A DNA stretch of 6,511 nt from Betaproteobacteria bacterium (GCA_003105245.1 PQAI01000105.1:5358-11868), one strand, 5' to 3'. Counted from the stretch's first letter, positions 1-6,102 are shown. A program made the numbers and translations. The notes: generated from the letters alone by a model not told the origin.

Positions 1-278
1 GTGGGATTGGGAGTCTCGACGACGGTTTCCTGCAGCACGAGGGCGAGGCCGCCCTGCTCGACGGTGGCCGTCGTCGTCGCGGCGGGCGGGAAGACGCGCC
101 GGGCGCGAAGCTCGGCCACGCGATTGCCCGCGGCCCAGGTGGCGAGCAGGCGCACCCGCGTCTCGCGCGCGCCATCGGTGGCGAGGCTCGCCGCGCGCGT
201 GGTGGCGGCGAGCGCCACCGCCAGGATGGCGAGCGCCACCAGGATCTCCACGAGCGTGAAGGCGCGAAGCCGCCTCAT
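1..278 (-). CDS. gspI: Type II secretion minor pseudopilin GspI, 3' end outside the window
   Basis: The frame opens with ATG at 278 and stays open to the window edge: 92 full codons, with roughly the last quarter of a normal GspI missing. The protein begins MRRLRAFTLVEILVALAILA, a prepilin leader of six residues followed by the conserved F-T-L-V-E and a hydrophobic N-terminal helix. Downstream, residues like TWAAGNRVAELR near 45-56 match the family pattern of a conserved tryptophan, asparagine and AELR, and ETPNP near the edge also fits GspI. Within the T2SS, GspI nucleates the pseudopilus tip with GspJ and GspK; that role is family knowledge. The start overlaps the gspH stop as ATGA, and no Shine-Dalgarno sequence precedes it, so translation probably depends on gspH. 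The residue before the expected prepilin peptidase cut is Ala, not the usual Gly. Identity is secure from sequence and position between gspH and the missing downstream genes. Confidence 0.93.
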   Translation of the reverse strand, partial: MRRLRAFTLVEILVALAILAVALAATTRAASLATDGARETRVRLLATWAAGNRVAELRARRVFPPAATTTATVEQGGLALVLQETVVETPNP

Positions 279-748
279 CGCACGAGGGCCCGCACGGACC
301 CGGCCGCGTCGCCCTCGACCGCCTTCGGCCGCCCGCGCACTTCGAGCGCCACGCGGAAGGGGACGCCCAGGCCGTCGGGCAGGAAGACGAGGATCTCGCG
401 GGAATCGACCTCGCGCCCGTCGATGGCGAGCGAGAGCACGCGCACGCCGTCGGGGAGCCTCCTCTCGCGACCCGGGACCGGGCTCCACGAGCGGTCGGAG
501 GCGAGGCGCAGCACCTGCACGCGCCCGTCGGCGAGCGAGACCGCCGTGGGCCGTCCGCCGAACCAGGCGTCGTCGCGCGCGCCCTCGAGGTCGAGCGCGA
601 GGAGGGAAGTCTCTCGGCGCGCCACCTCCTCGTCGCTCGGCAGCAGGTTCACGGCCGCGAGCGCGAGCACGATGCCCGCGATGGCGACCACCACGAGGAT
701 CTCGACGAGGGTGAAGCCCCTAGTCCCAGTTCCCGATATCCGCGCCAC
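275..748 (-). CDS. gspH: Type II secretion minor pseudopilin GspH
   Basis: This 157-residue protein starts MARISGTGTRG followed by FTLVEILVVVAIAGIVLALA, a class III (prepilin) signal with the canonical Gly at -1, Phe at +1 and Glu at +5, then a hydrophobic helix to about residue 33. The rest (LLALDLEGARDDAWFGGRPT near 48-67, then RLPDGVRVL) has the GspH pattern of an Arg/Asp-containing helix followed by a beta-rich domain. GspH is a minor pseudopilin joining the GspI-J-K tip complex to the GspG shaft in the periplasm (family knowledge). The GTG start at 748 is chosen because GGAGG lies 8 bases upstream. It sits inside gspG, giving a 29-bp overlap in a different frame. The end overlaps gspI as ATGA. 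Sequence conservation in GspH is low outside the helix, so the assignment leans partly on its place between gspG and gspI. Confidence 0.93.
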   Translation of the reverse strand: MARISGTGTRGFTLVEILVVVAIAGIVLALAAVNLLPSDEEVARRETSLLALDLEGARDDAWFGGRPTAVSLADGRVQVLRLASDRSWSPVPGRERRLPDGVRVLSLAIDGREVDSREILVFLPDGLGVPFRVALEVRGRPKAVEGDAAGSVRALVR

Positions 749-1157
749 TGCCGTCGCCTCCGCGCGTGCGGTCGGCCCCGAGGCTGAAGACGTCGATCTC
801 GCCCTTCACGCCCGGGTTGAGGTACTGGTAGTCGCTGCCCCACGGGTCCCTGGGCAGGCGCTCGAGGTAGCCGCCCTGCTTCCAGTTGTTGGGGACGGGG
901 GCGCTCGCCGGCTTCTGCACCAGCGCCGCGAGCCCCTGGTCGGTGGCGGGGTAGAAGCCGTTGTCGAGGCGGTAGAGCTTGAGCGCCTGGACGATGGCCG
1001 CGACGTCGGCCCTGGCGGCCACGCGCTTGGCCTCGTCGGGACGGTCCATGACGCGCGGCACGATGATGGCGGCGAGGATTCCCAGGATCGCGACGACCAC
1101 GAGGATCTCGATGAGGGTGAAGGCGGATTGGCGATTTGGAATGGGGACAGGTTGCAT
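720..1157 (-). CDS. gspG: Type II secretion major pseudopilin GspG
   Basis: GspG is the main subunit of the periplasmic pseudopilus that drives substrates through the secretin. From ATG 1157 the protein has 145 residues: a leader MQPVPIPNRQSA, then FTLIEILVVVAILGILAAII, the prepilin N-terminal helix with Glu at +5. Mature length is about 133 residues, normal for GspG. Family hallmarks follow: LKLYRLDNGFYPATDQGLAAL, LPRDPWGSDYQYLNPG, and a C-terminal acidic/glycine loop ending GADIGNWD. This matches the calcium-binding loop of GspG proteins, and its aspartates are present. The start is uncertain. ATG 1157 gives a leader of ordinary length but has no Shine-Dalgarno sequence. ATG 1220 is two bases after the gspF stop (TAGCATG), so it could be used by re-initiation, but would give a 33-residue leader. 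Both starts lie at the ends of a 15-bp inverted repeat. Ala instead of Gly precedes the cleavage site. The 3' end overlaps gspH. Confidence 0.95.
   Translation of the reverse strand: MQPVPIPNRQSAFTLIEILVVVAILGILAAIIVPRVMDRPDEAKRVAARADVAAIVQALKLYRLDNGFYPATDQGLAALVQKPASAPVPNNWKQGGYLERLPRDPWGSDYQYLNPGVKGEIDVFSLGADRTRGGDGSGADIGNWD
757..761 (-). promoter_or_regulatory. Shine-Dalgarno for gspH inside gspG
   Basis: On the minus strand GGAGG is followed by 8 bases (CGACGGCA) and the GTG at 748. This is the strongest ribosome binding site in the pseudopilin part of the window and decides the gspH start. It lies inside the gspG coding sequence, in the part encoding the glycine-rich C-terminal loop of GspG. 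Confidence 0.8.
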
Positions 1158-1220
1158 GGGGATGGAGAGGTCGAGATTGGGAGCAGGGGGGAATGCTGCA
1201 GAAGCGCAACCTGTCCCCAT
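1141..1220. repeat. 80-bp element bounded by perfect 15-bp inverted repeats at the gspF-gspG junction
   Basis: ATGGGGACAGGTTGC at 1141-1155 is exactly the reverse complement of 1206-1220, with 50 bases between. The element begins two bases after the gspF stop and runs into codon 6 of gspG, so its proximal arm on the plus strand encodes the start of the GspG leader. In the operon mRNA the arms can pair into a 15-bp stem, with one candidate gspG start at the 5' base of the stem and the other where the loop meets the 3' arm. The core GGGGACAG...CTGTCCCC resembles, from memory, palindromic elements common in betaproteobacterial genomes and often seen near REP-associated (Y1 type) transposase genes. 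I cannot confirm family membership here. The interior shows no coding capacity or further clear palindrome. Confidence 0.8.
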
Positions 1221-1221
1221 G

Positions 1222-2436
1222 CTATCTGCCGACGAGCTGGTTGAGGTTGAAGATGGGAAGCAGGATGGCCAGCACGATGGCCAGCACGAGCACCCCCATG
1301 GCGACGATGAGCGCGGGCTCGAAGATGGCCACGGCCGCGGAAAGGCGCGTGGAGAGGTCGGCCTGCTGCTGGCGCGCGGCGCGCTCGAGCGACTCGTCCA
1401 GCCGCCCCGTGGCCTCGCCCCCGGCGATGAGGTGGACCATGACGGGCGGGAAGGCGGCGGTGGCCGCGAGCGCGCGGGAGAGCGGCATGCCCTCGCGCAC
1501 GCCGCGCGCCGCGGAGGCGAGCGCCTCGCGAAGCGGCACGAGCGTCATCACGCCTTCGCCCGCCTCCAGCGCGGCGAGGATGGGCACGCGGCTTCCCACG
1601 AGGATGGAGAGCGTGGCGGCGAGCCGCGTGGCGTCGAGCTGGCGGAGGACCTTGCCCGCCAGGGGGACGGTCAGCAGGAAGCGGTGGATCCTCGCCCGCT
1701 GCGCCGGGCGCCCTAGCGCGACCTTCAGCGCCACGCCCGCGGCCACGGCGAGCGCGATCCAGCCCGGCCAGGTGAGCTGCAGGAACGACGAGAGCGCGAT
1801 GAGCGCGCGCGTGAGGAGCGGCAGCGCCTCCTTCGCGTGGCTGTAGACCTGCACCACCTGCGGCACGACGTAGACGAGGAGCGCGCCCATCACCAGGAGC
1901 GAGACCCCCATCACGATGGCCGGGTAGACGAGCGCGAGCGCCAGGCGCGCGCGCATGGCGTGGCGCTCCTCGAGGTAGTCCGCCAGCTTCGCGAGCACGC
2001 GCGGCAGCTGCCCGGAGGCCTCGCCCGCGGCCACGAGCGTGCGGTAGAGCTCGGGAAAGACGCCGGGGAAGCCCTCGAGCGCCTTGGCGATGGTGGAGCC
2101 CGCCACCACCTCGCCGCGCACGGCGGCGAGCACCTGGCGCTCGCGCTCGCCCTCGGCCTGCTCGATGAGGGCGTTGAAGGCCTGCTCGACGGTGAGCCCC
2201 GCCTCGATGAGGGAGGCGAGCCCGCGCGTGAGGCGCGTGAGCTCTCCCGAAGAGAGGGAAAGCGCCCGCAGCCGCGAGCCGCCGGCCGGGTCGTTGGCGG
2301 CGATGACCTCGACCTTGTGCGGCGTGAGCCCCTGGTCGCGAAGCGTCGAGCGCGCCTGGCGCGCGCTGTCGGCCTCCAGCACGCCGCGGTGCAGCTTGCC
2401 GTCGATCGAGTAGGCCTGGTAGCGGAATCCTGGCAT
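1222..2436 (-). CDS. gspF: Type II secretion inner-membrane platform protein GspF
   Basis: GspF is the polytopic inner-membrane protein at the centre of the T2SS assembly platform. It contacts the GspE ATPase and the GspL/M complex and is thought to pass motor movement to pseudopilus growth (family knowledge). The protein has 404 residues, the usual length. It carries two copies of the T2SSF domain: the first around 68-190, with FPELYRTLVAAGEASGQLP (127-145), the second around 271-392, with FPPVMVHLIAGGEATGRLDE (329-348). Hydrophobic segments at about 168-190, 222-240 and 370-395 give the expected three membrane spans. The N-terminal MPGFRYQAYSIDGK and C-terminal NLNQLVGR are typical of GspF. 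The ATG at 2436 has GGGGAG eight bases upstream, partly inside a hairpin. PilC of type IV pili is a paralogue, but neighbours gspD, gspE and gspG settle it. The stop is followed at once by the inverted repeat leading into gspG. Confidence 0.97.
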   Translation of the reverse strand: MPGFRYQAYSIDGKLHRGVLEADSARQARSTLRDQGLTPHKVEVIAANDPAGGSRLRALSLSSGELTRLTRGLASLIEAGLTVEQAFNALIEQAEGERERQVLAAVRGEVVAGSTIAKALEGFPGVFPELYRTLVAAGEASGQLPRVLAKLADYLEERHAMRARLALALVYPAIVMGVSLLVMGALLVYVVPQVVQVYSHAKEALPLLTRALIALSSFLQLTWPGWIALAVAAGVALKVALGRPAQRARIHRFLLTVPLAGKVLRQLDATRLAATLSILVGSRVPILAALEAGEGVMTLVPLREALASAARGVREGMPLSRALAATAAFPPVMVHLIAGGEATGRLDESLERAARQQQADLSTRLSAAVAIFEPALIVAMGVLVLAIVLAILLPIFNLNQLVGR

Positions 2437-2444
2437 TCGTTTAT

Positions 2445-2450
2445 CTCCCC
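2445..2450 (-). promoter_or_regulatory. Shine-Dalgarno for gspF, overlapping a hairpin arm
   Basis: GGGGAG on the minus strand, eight bases before the ATG at 2436, fixes the gspF start. Its four G residues (2450-2447) are also the last four bases of the 3' arm of a stable stem, so folding of the mRNA could partly hide the site. Confidence 0.7.
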
Positions 2451-2483
2451 TCTCCCTCGGGGAGAGGGGTCGGGGGTGAGGGC
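2445..2483. repeat. REP-like palindrome between gspE and gspF
   Basis: CCCCTCTCCC at 2447-2456 pairs perfectly with GGGAGAGGGG at 2460-2469 across a three-base loop (TCG). Beyond the stem lies the flank TCGGGGGTGAGGGC (2470-2483); on the minus strand the whole unit begins GCCCTCACCCCCGA and runs into the stem. This layout, a CCCTCACCCC stretch followed by a CTCTCCC/GGGAGAG hairpin, resembles from memory a very common dispersed REP-like repeat of proteobacterial intergenic regions. It takes up almost all of the 48-bp gap between the gspE stop and the gspF start. It is not followed by a T run on either strand, so it does not look like a standard intrinsic terminator. Likely effects on RNA stability or translation of gspF are inference. 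Confidence 0.8.
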
Positions 2484-2484
2484 A

Positions 2485-3999
2485 CTAAGTGCGGGTGACC
2501 CGGAGAACTTCGTCCAGCGAGGTCACCCCCTCGCGAACCCAGCGCAGCCCGTCCTCGCGCAGCCGCACCATCCCGCGCGCGAGCGCCCCCTCGCGGATCT
2601 CGCGCTCGGCCGCGGTGTCGTGCACGAGCTTGCGCAGGTCCTCGTCGACGGTGAGCAGCTCGTAGATGCCGGTGCGGCCCTTGTAGCCGGTGAAGTTGCA
2701 GGCGGCGCAGCCCACGGCGCGGTAGAGGCGCTCCGGGGCGCCGTCGCGGAAGACGGCGCGCTCGGCGGCGTCGGGCTCGTGCGGAGTCCTGCAGGCCGGG
2801 CAGAGCTTGCGCACCAGGCGCTGCGCCAGCACCCCGGTGAGGGTGGAGGCGAGGAGGTAGGGCTCCACGCCCATGTCCGCGAGCCGCGTCACCGCGCCCG
2901 GCGCGTCGTTGGTGTGCAGCGTGGCGAGCACGAGGTGGCCGGTGAGGGAGGCCTGCACCGCGATCTGCGCGGTCTCCAGGTCGCGGATCTCGCCGATCAT
3001 CACCACGTCCGGGTCCTGGCGCAGGATCGCGCGCAGCGCCCGGGCGAAGGTCATGTCGATCCTCGGGTTGACCGGCGTCTGGCCGATGCCGTCGAGCTCG
3101 TATTCGACGGGGTCCTCGACGGTGAGGATGTTGCGCGTCTTGCGGTCCAGCCGCGAGAGCGCCGCGTAGAGCGTGGTGGTCTTGCCCGAGCCCGTGGGCC
3201 CGGTCACGAGGAGGATGCCGTGCGGCTGCTGGATGAGCTCGTCGACCGCGTCGCGCGTGGCCGCGCCCATGCCGAGGGCGTCCAGGGTGAGGCGCCCGGC
3301 CTGCTTGTCCAGCAGGCGCAGCACCACGCGCTCGCCGTTGGCGGTGGGGATGGTCGACACCCGCACGTCGATGGGCCGGCCCGCCACGCGAAGCGCGATG
3401 CGCCCGTCCTGCGGCAGGCGCCTTTCCGCGATGTCGAGGGAAGCCATCACCTTGATGCGCGAGACCATGGCCGGGTGCAGCCCGCGGCGCGGCTCGACCA
3501 CGTCCCGAAGGGCCCCGTCGACGCGGAATCGCACCAATGCGCGCGACTCGAAGATCTCGAGGTGGATGTCGGAGGCGCCCTCGCGCACCGCCTGGGTGAG
3601 CAGCGCGTTGATGAGCTTGATGATGGGCGCGTCGTTCTCGGCCTCCAGGAGGTCGGCGACCTCGGGGAGCGACTCCGTGAGCTTGGCGAGGTCCAGCGAC
3701 TCGCCCAGGTCCTCGACGATCGTCTCGGCGGCGTTGGGCTCGCGCGTGTAGGCGAGCGCGAGGCAGTGCTCGAACTCCTCGGGCGTCACCAGGATCTCGC
3801 GAAGGGGCTTGCCGGCCATGCGCCGCACCTCGGCGAGCGTGGCCGCCTGCGGCACCGGGCGCAGCCAGACTTCGAGGGCGCCTGCGGCCACGCGCGCGGC
3901 GATCACGCCCTTCGCCTTCGCGAACGCGTAGGGCAGCAGGCGGACGGTGGCGGGATCCAGGTCCTGGGGGTTCACGGTTCGCTCGAGCGGGGCGGTCAC
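2485..3999 (-). CDS. gspE: Type II secretion cytoplasmic ATPase GspE
   Basis: GspE is the hexameric cytoplasmic ATPase, bound to GspL and GspF, that powers pseudopilus assembly. The protein has 504 residues, the usual length. The N-terminal GspE domain is at about 1-165 (LREILVTPEEFEHCLA near 66). The ATPase core shows Walker A GPTGSGKT at 267-274, the Asp box ILTVEDPVEYEL at 291-302, Walker B DPDVVMIGEIRD at 329-340 and the His box TGHLVLATLHTND at 352-364. Four cysteines follow as CPAC (400-403) and CAAC (431-434), the zinc-binding C-terminal module of GspE/PilB ATPases. All catalytic motifs are intact. The GTG start at 3999 overlaps the gspD stop as GTGA. The same frame runs open upstream to 4875, but that stretch is antisense-free shadow of gspD and lacks any GspE homology. 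Only a weak GGGA precedes the start, so coupling to gspD translation is likely. The paralogue PilB is excluded by context. Confidence 0.97.
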   Translation of the reverse strand: MTAPLERTVNPQDLDPATVRLLPYAFAKAKGVIAARVAAGALEVWLRPVPQAATLAEVRRMAGKPLREILVTPEEFEHCLALAYTREPNAAETIVEDLGESLDLAKLTESLPEVADLLEAENDAPIIKLINALLTQAVREGASDIHLEIFESRALVRFRVDGALRDVVEPRRGLHPAMVSRIKVMASLDIAERRLPQDGRIALRVAGRPIDVRVSTIPTANGERVVLRLLDKQAGRLTLDALGMGAATRDAVDELIQQPHGILLVTGPTGSGKTTTLYAALSRLDRKTRNILTVEDPVEYELDGIGQTPVNPRIDMTFARALRAILRQDPDVVMIGEIRDLETAQIAVQASLTGHLVLATLHTNDAPGAVTRLADMGVEPYLLASTLTGVLAQRLVRKLCPACRTPHEPDAAERAVFRDGAPERLYRAVGCAACNFTGYKGRTGIYELLTVDEDLRKLVHDTAAEREIREGALARGMVRLREDGLRWVREGVTSLDEVLRVTRT

Positions 4000-6026
4000 G
4001 GCGTTCCCAGCGGCTTGCCCTTGGCGGCGTCGAGGGGCGGCAGCTCCGAGGCCTTGGTCTCCGGCAGCAGCCAGTTCTGCGGCAGGCTCATGCCGCGCTG
4101 CAGGTTGCGGATGTACTCGTAGCGGTCGGAGGTGAGCGAAGCGGCGCCCTTGTCGTCCTTCACCACCACGGGGCGCAGGAAGACCATCAGGTTGGTGCGC
4201 TTGCGGTTTCGCGTCTCGTACTTGAAGAGGCCGCCGATCCACGGGATGTCGCCCAGAAGCGGCACCTTGTCGATGGCCGCCTGCTGGTCGTCCTGGATGA
4301 GCCCGCCCAGCACCACGATCTGGCCGTCGTCGACGAGCACGGTGGATTCCAGCGAGCGCTTGTTGGTGATGAGGTCGGCCGACTTCACGAGCTGCGCGTC
4401 GCGGGTGACGTTGGAGACCTCCTGGAAGATCTTGAGCTTCACGGCGCCGGCTTCCGCCACCTGCGGCGTGACCTTGAGCGTGAGGCCGATGTCCTTCCTC
4501 TCGATCGTCTGGAAGGGGTTGGTGGCGCTGCCCGCGGTCGGGGTGTAGCTGCCGGTGATGAAGGGCACGTTCTGGCCGACGATGATCTTGGCTTCCTCGT
4601 TGTCGAGGGTGAGCACGTTCGGGGTGGAGAGCACGTTGGCGCCCGAGTCGGCTTCCAGCGCGCGCGCCAGCACCTGCAGGTTCAGGACCTCGATGTCGGT
4701 GCCGGGGATCCGCAGGGTGCCGTTGATGAGGCCGAGGTTCAAGCCCGAGCCGAGCGTGCGCGGGTCGATGGCGGCGTTGATGATGTTGGTGCCCAGGCCC
4801 CCGGCCACGCCGGTGTTGAAGTTGGTGCCGCCGAAGACGGACTGGCCGTTGCCGACGTTGCGCGCCGACTGCCACTGCACGCCGAACTCGCTCGCGAGCC
4901 CCGTCGACACTTCCACGATGAGGGCCTCGACGAACACCTGCGCGCGCCGGGCGTCGAGCTTGTCGATCACGGTGCGAAGCGCGCGGTAGGTGGGCTCGGG
5001 CGCCGTGATGATGAGGGAGTTGGTGGGCGTGTAGGCCTGGATGATGGAGGCGGGCGCCGCGGGCGCCGCGCTGGCGGCGGTCGGGGCGGGCTGCGTGCCC
5101 GGTTGCGTGGAGGTGGCGGAAGTCGTCGCGCTCGTAGCGGATGCGCGCGAGGACTCGGCCCCCGAGATGAGCCCGCGCAGGGTCTCGGCGATCTTCGCGG
5201 CCTCGGCGTTGCGCAGGTACACCACGTGGATGTTGCCCGCGCCCGCGCCGGGCACGTCCAGGCTCGCGGCCAGCGACTTGATGCGGGTGATGAGCGCCGG
5301 GTTGTCGCCGCGCACGAGGAGGCTGTTGGTCCGCGGGTCGGTGGAGAGCGCCGCCTTGGGCTGCGAGCCGGGCGAGCCGGGGGAGGGGGAGGTCTCGGGC
5401 ATCACGCCCTTGATCGTCTGCGCCACGTCGATGGCGGAGGCGTGCTCGAGGCGCAGCACCTGCACGTCGCCGCCCGAGGGCTGGTCGATCGAGCGGATGA
5501 TCGACTCGATGCGCTTCACGTTCTCGGCGTAATCGGTGATGACGATGGCGTTGTTGTTGGCGTAGGCGGCCACGAAGTTGTTGGCCGTCACCAGGGGGCG
5601 CAGCACCGGCACGAGCTGCAGCGCCGACTCGTTCTGCAGCAGGAACACGCGGGTGACGATGCGGTCGCCGGGCACGCGGGCCGCGGCCTCGCCCGTGGGG
5701 CTGGCGGCGGTCTTGCCCTCGGCCTCGGGCACGATCTTCACGAAGCCGTCGGACTCCACCGCGGCGTAGCCCTGCGTGCGCAGCACCGAGAGCAGCATCG
5801 GGTAGAGCAGGTCCTTCGGCACGGGCTTCTCGGAGACGATGTTCACCGTGCCCGTCACGCGCGGGTCGAGGATGAAGTTCTTCCCCGTGTGCCCGCCGAC
5901 CGCCTTGATCACCGAGACGATGTCGGCGTTCACGAAATTGAGGGTGACCTTCTCCTCCTCCGCGGCCTGCGCGGGGGGGAGGGCCAGAAGCGCGGCGAGC
6001 GCGACCGATGCTAGAAACCGTGTCAC
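3996..6026 (-). CDS. gspD: Type II secretion outer-membrane secretin GspD
   Basis: GspD forms the multimeric outer-membrane channel through which folded proteins leave the periplasm. From GTG 6026 it has 676 residues. A Sec signal peptide MTRFLASVALAALLALPPAQA comes first. Periplasmic domains follow: N0 at about 26-100 (LNFVNADIVSVIKAVG), N1 at 122-182, N2 at 187-259 and N3 at 265-358, the last split by a Ser/Thr/Ala/Pro-rich stretch at 289-327. The secretin core at about 362-622 holds VLSTPNVLTLDNEEAKIIVG, then VLGGLIQDDQ and VPLLGDIPWIGGLFK, the strongest secretin signature. A short tail to 676 may be the pilotin-binding S region. The GTG start is preferred because GAGGAAG lies nine bases upstream. 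In-frame alternatives are ATG 6059 and TTG 6086, without ribosome binding sites and with rare codons for this genome (TCA, AGG, CTA, ATT) between 6059 and 6026. The stop overlaps gspE. The start is less sure than the identity. Confidence 0.95.
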   Translation of the reverse strand: MTRFLASVALAALLALPPAQAAEEEKVTLNFVNADIVSVIKAVGGHTGKNFILDPRVTGTVNIVSEKPVPKDLLYPMLLSVLRTQGYAAVESDGFVKIVPEAEGKTAASPTGEAAARVPGDRIVTRVFLLQNESALQLVPVLRPLVTANNFVAAYANNNAIVITDYAENVKRIESIIRSIDQPSGGDVQVLRLEHASAIDVAQTIKGVMPETSPSPGSPGSQPKAALSTDPRTNSLLVRGDNPALITRIKSLAASLDVPGAGAGNIHVVYLRNAEAAKIAETLRGLISGAESSRASATSATTSATSTQPGTQPAPTAASAAPAAPASIIQAYTPTNSLIITAPEPTYRALRTVIDKLDARRAQVFVEALIVEVSTGLASEFGVQWQSARNVGNGQSVFGGTNFNTGVAGGLGTNIINAAIDPRTLGSGLNLGLINGTLRIPGTDIEVLNLQVLARALEADSGANVLSTPNVLTLDNEEAKIIVGQNVPFITGSYTPTAGSATNPFQTIERKDIGLTLKVTPQVAEAGAVKLKIFQEVSNVTRDAQLVKSADLITNKRSLESTVLVDDGQIVVLGGLIQDDQQAAIDKVPLLGDIPWIGGLFKYETRNRKRTNLMVFLRPVVVKDDKGAASLTSDRYEYIRNLQRGMSLPQNWLLPETKASELPPLDAAKGKPLGTP

Positions 6027-6035
6027 GAAAATTAG

Positions 6036-6042
6036 CTTCCTC
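6036..6042 (-). promoter_or_regulatory. Shine-Dalgarno supporting the GTG start of gspD
   Basis: GAGGAAG on the minus strand is followed by the AT-rich spacer CTAATTTTC (9 bases) and GTG at 6026. This is a near-ideal site in an otherwise GC-rich region and argues that the 20 or so codons upstream in the same frame are not translated. Confidence 0.7.
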
Positions 6043-6089
6043 GTTGATTTCTCGGGCATTTTGCGCCGTTTGGGGGCGGGTTTCAACCG

Positions 6090-6102
6090 CGTTCGACGAA
6101 CG
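6090..6102. repeat. Short perfect palindrome CGTTCG-A-CGAACG
   Basis: Six-base arms at 6090-6095 and 6097-6102 flank a single base. It directly abuts the GGTACC array (sharing G6102) in the gspC-gspD gap. It might be an operator half-site pair, a small RNA stem, or part of the same repeat element. The sequence alone does not decide. Confidence 0.5.

Noticed and set aside
5..1183. Shared 9-mer GATTGGGAG at 5-13 and 1175-1183
   Set aside because: It is a short match with no extension and no symmetry, expected by chance.
649..1209. A 186-codon minus-strand frame overlapping gspG and gspH
   Set aside because: It is an out-of-frame Arg/Pro/His-rich translation. The gspG and gspH frames carry the prepilin motifs.
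1..1716. Plus-strand frames at 1-714, 423-1244 and 979-1716
   Set aside because: All are antisense to gspI, gspH, gspG and gspF, with no ribosome binding sites or domains.
2445..2483. The gspE-gspF hairpin as a rho-independent terminator
   Set aside because: No run of T follows the stem on the minus strand; the next bases are AGATAAACG and then the gspF start. Ending transcription here would also split an essential operon.
1222..3999. gspE and gspF as type IV pilus genes pilB and pilC
   Set aside because: The families are paralogous, but the order C-D-E-F-G-H-I and the GspC, GspD and GspG neighbours fit only a type II secretion operon.
1837..4122. A 761-codon open frame on the plus strand opposite gspF, gspE and the gspD end
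   Set aside because: It is antisense to three clearly real genes, spans their junctions, and its product is a His/Arg/Gly/Ala-rich sequence with no domain. Long antisense frames are common in GC-rich DNA.
4000..4875. An in-frame upstream extension of gspE, reaching a total of 796 codons
   Set aside because: The extension lies within gspD and reads as an Arg/Pro/His-rich shadow. The GTG at 3999 gives a 504-residue protein of normal GspE length with the expected N-terminus.
5103..6014. A 303-codon plus-strand frame opposite gspD
   Set aside because: The composition is biased and there are no recognisable motifs. It mirrors secretin codons in antisense.
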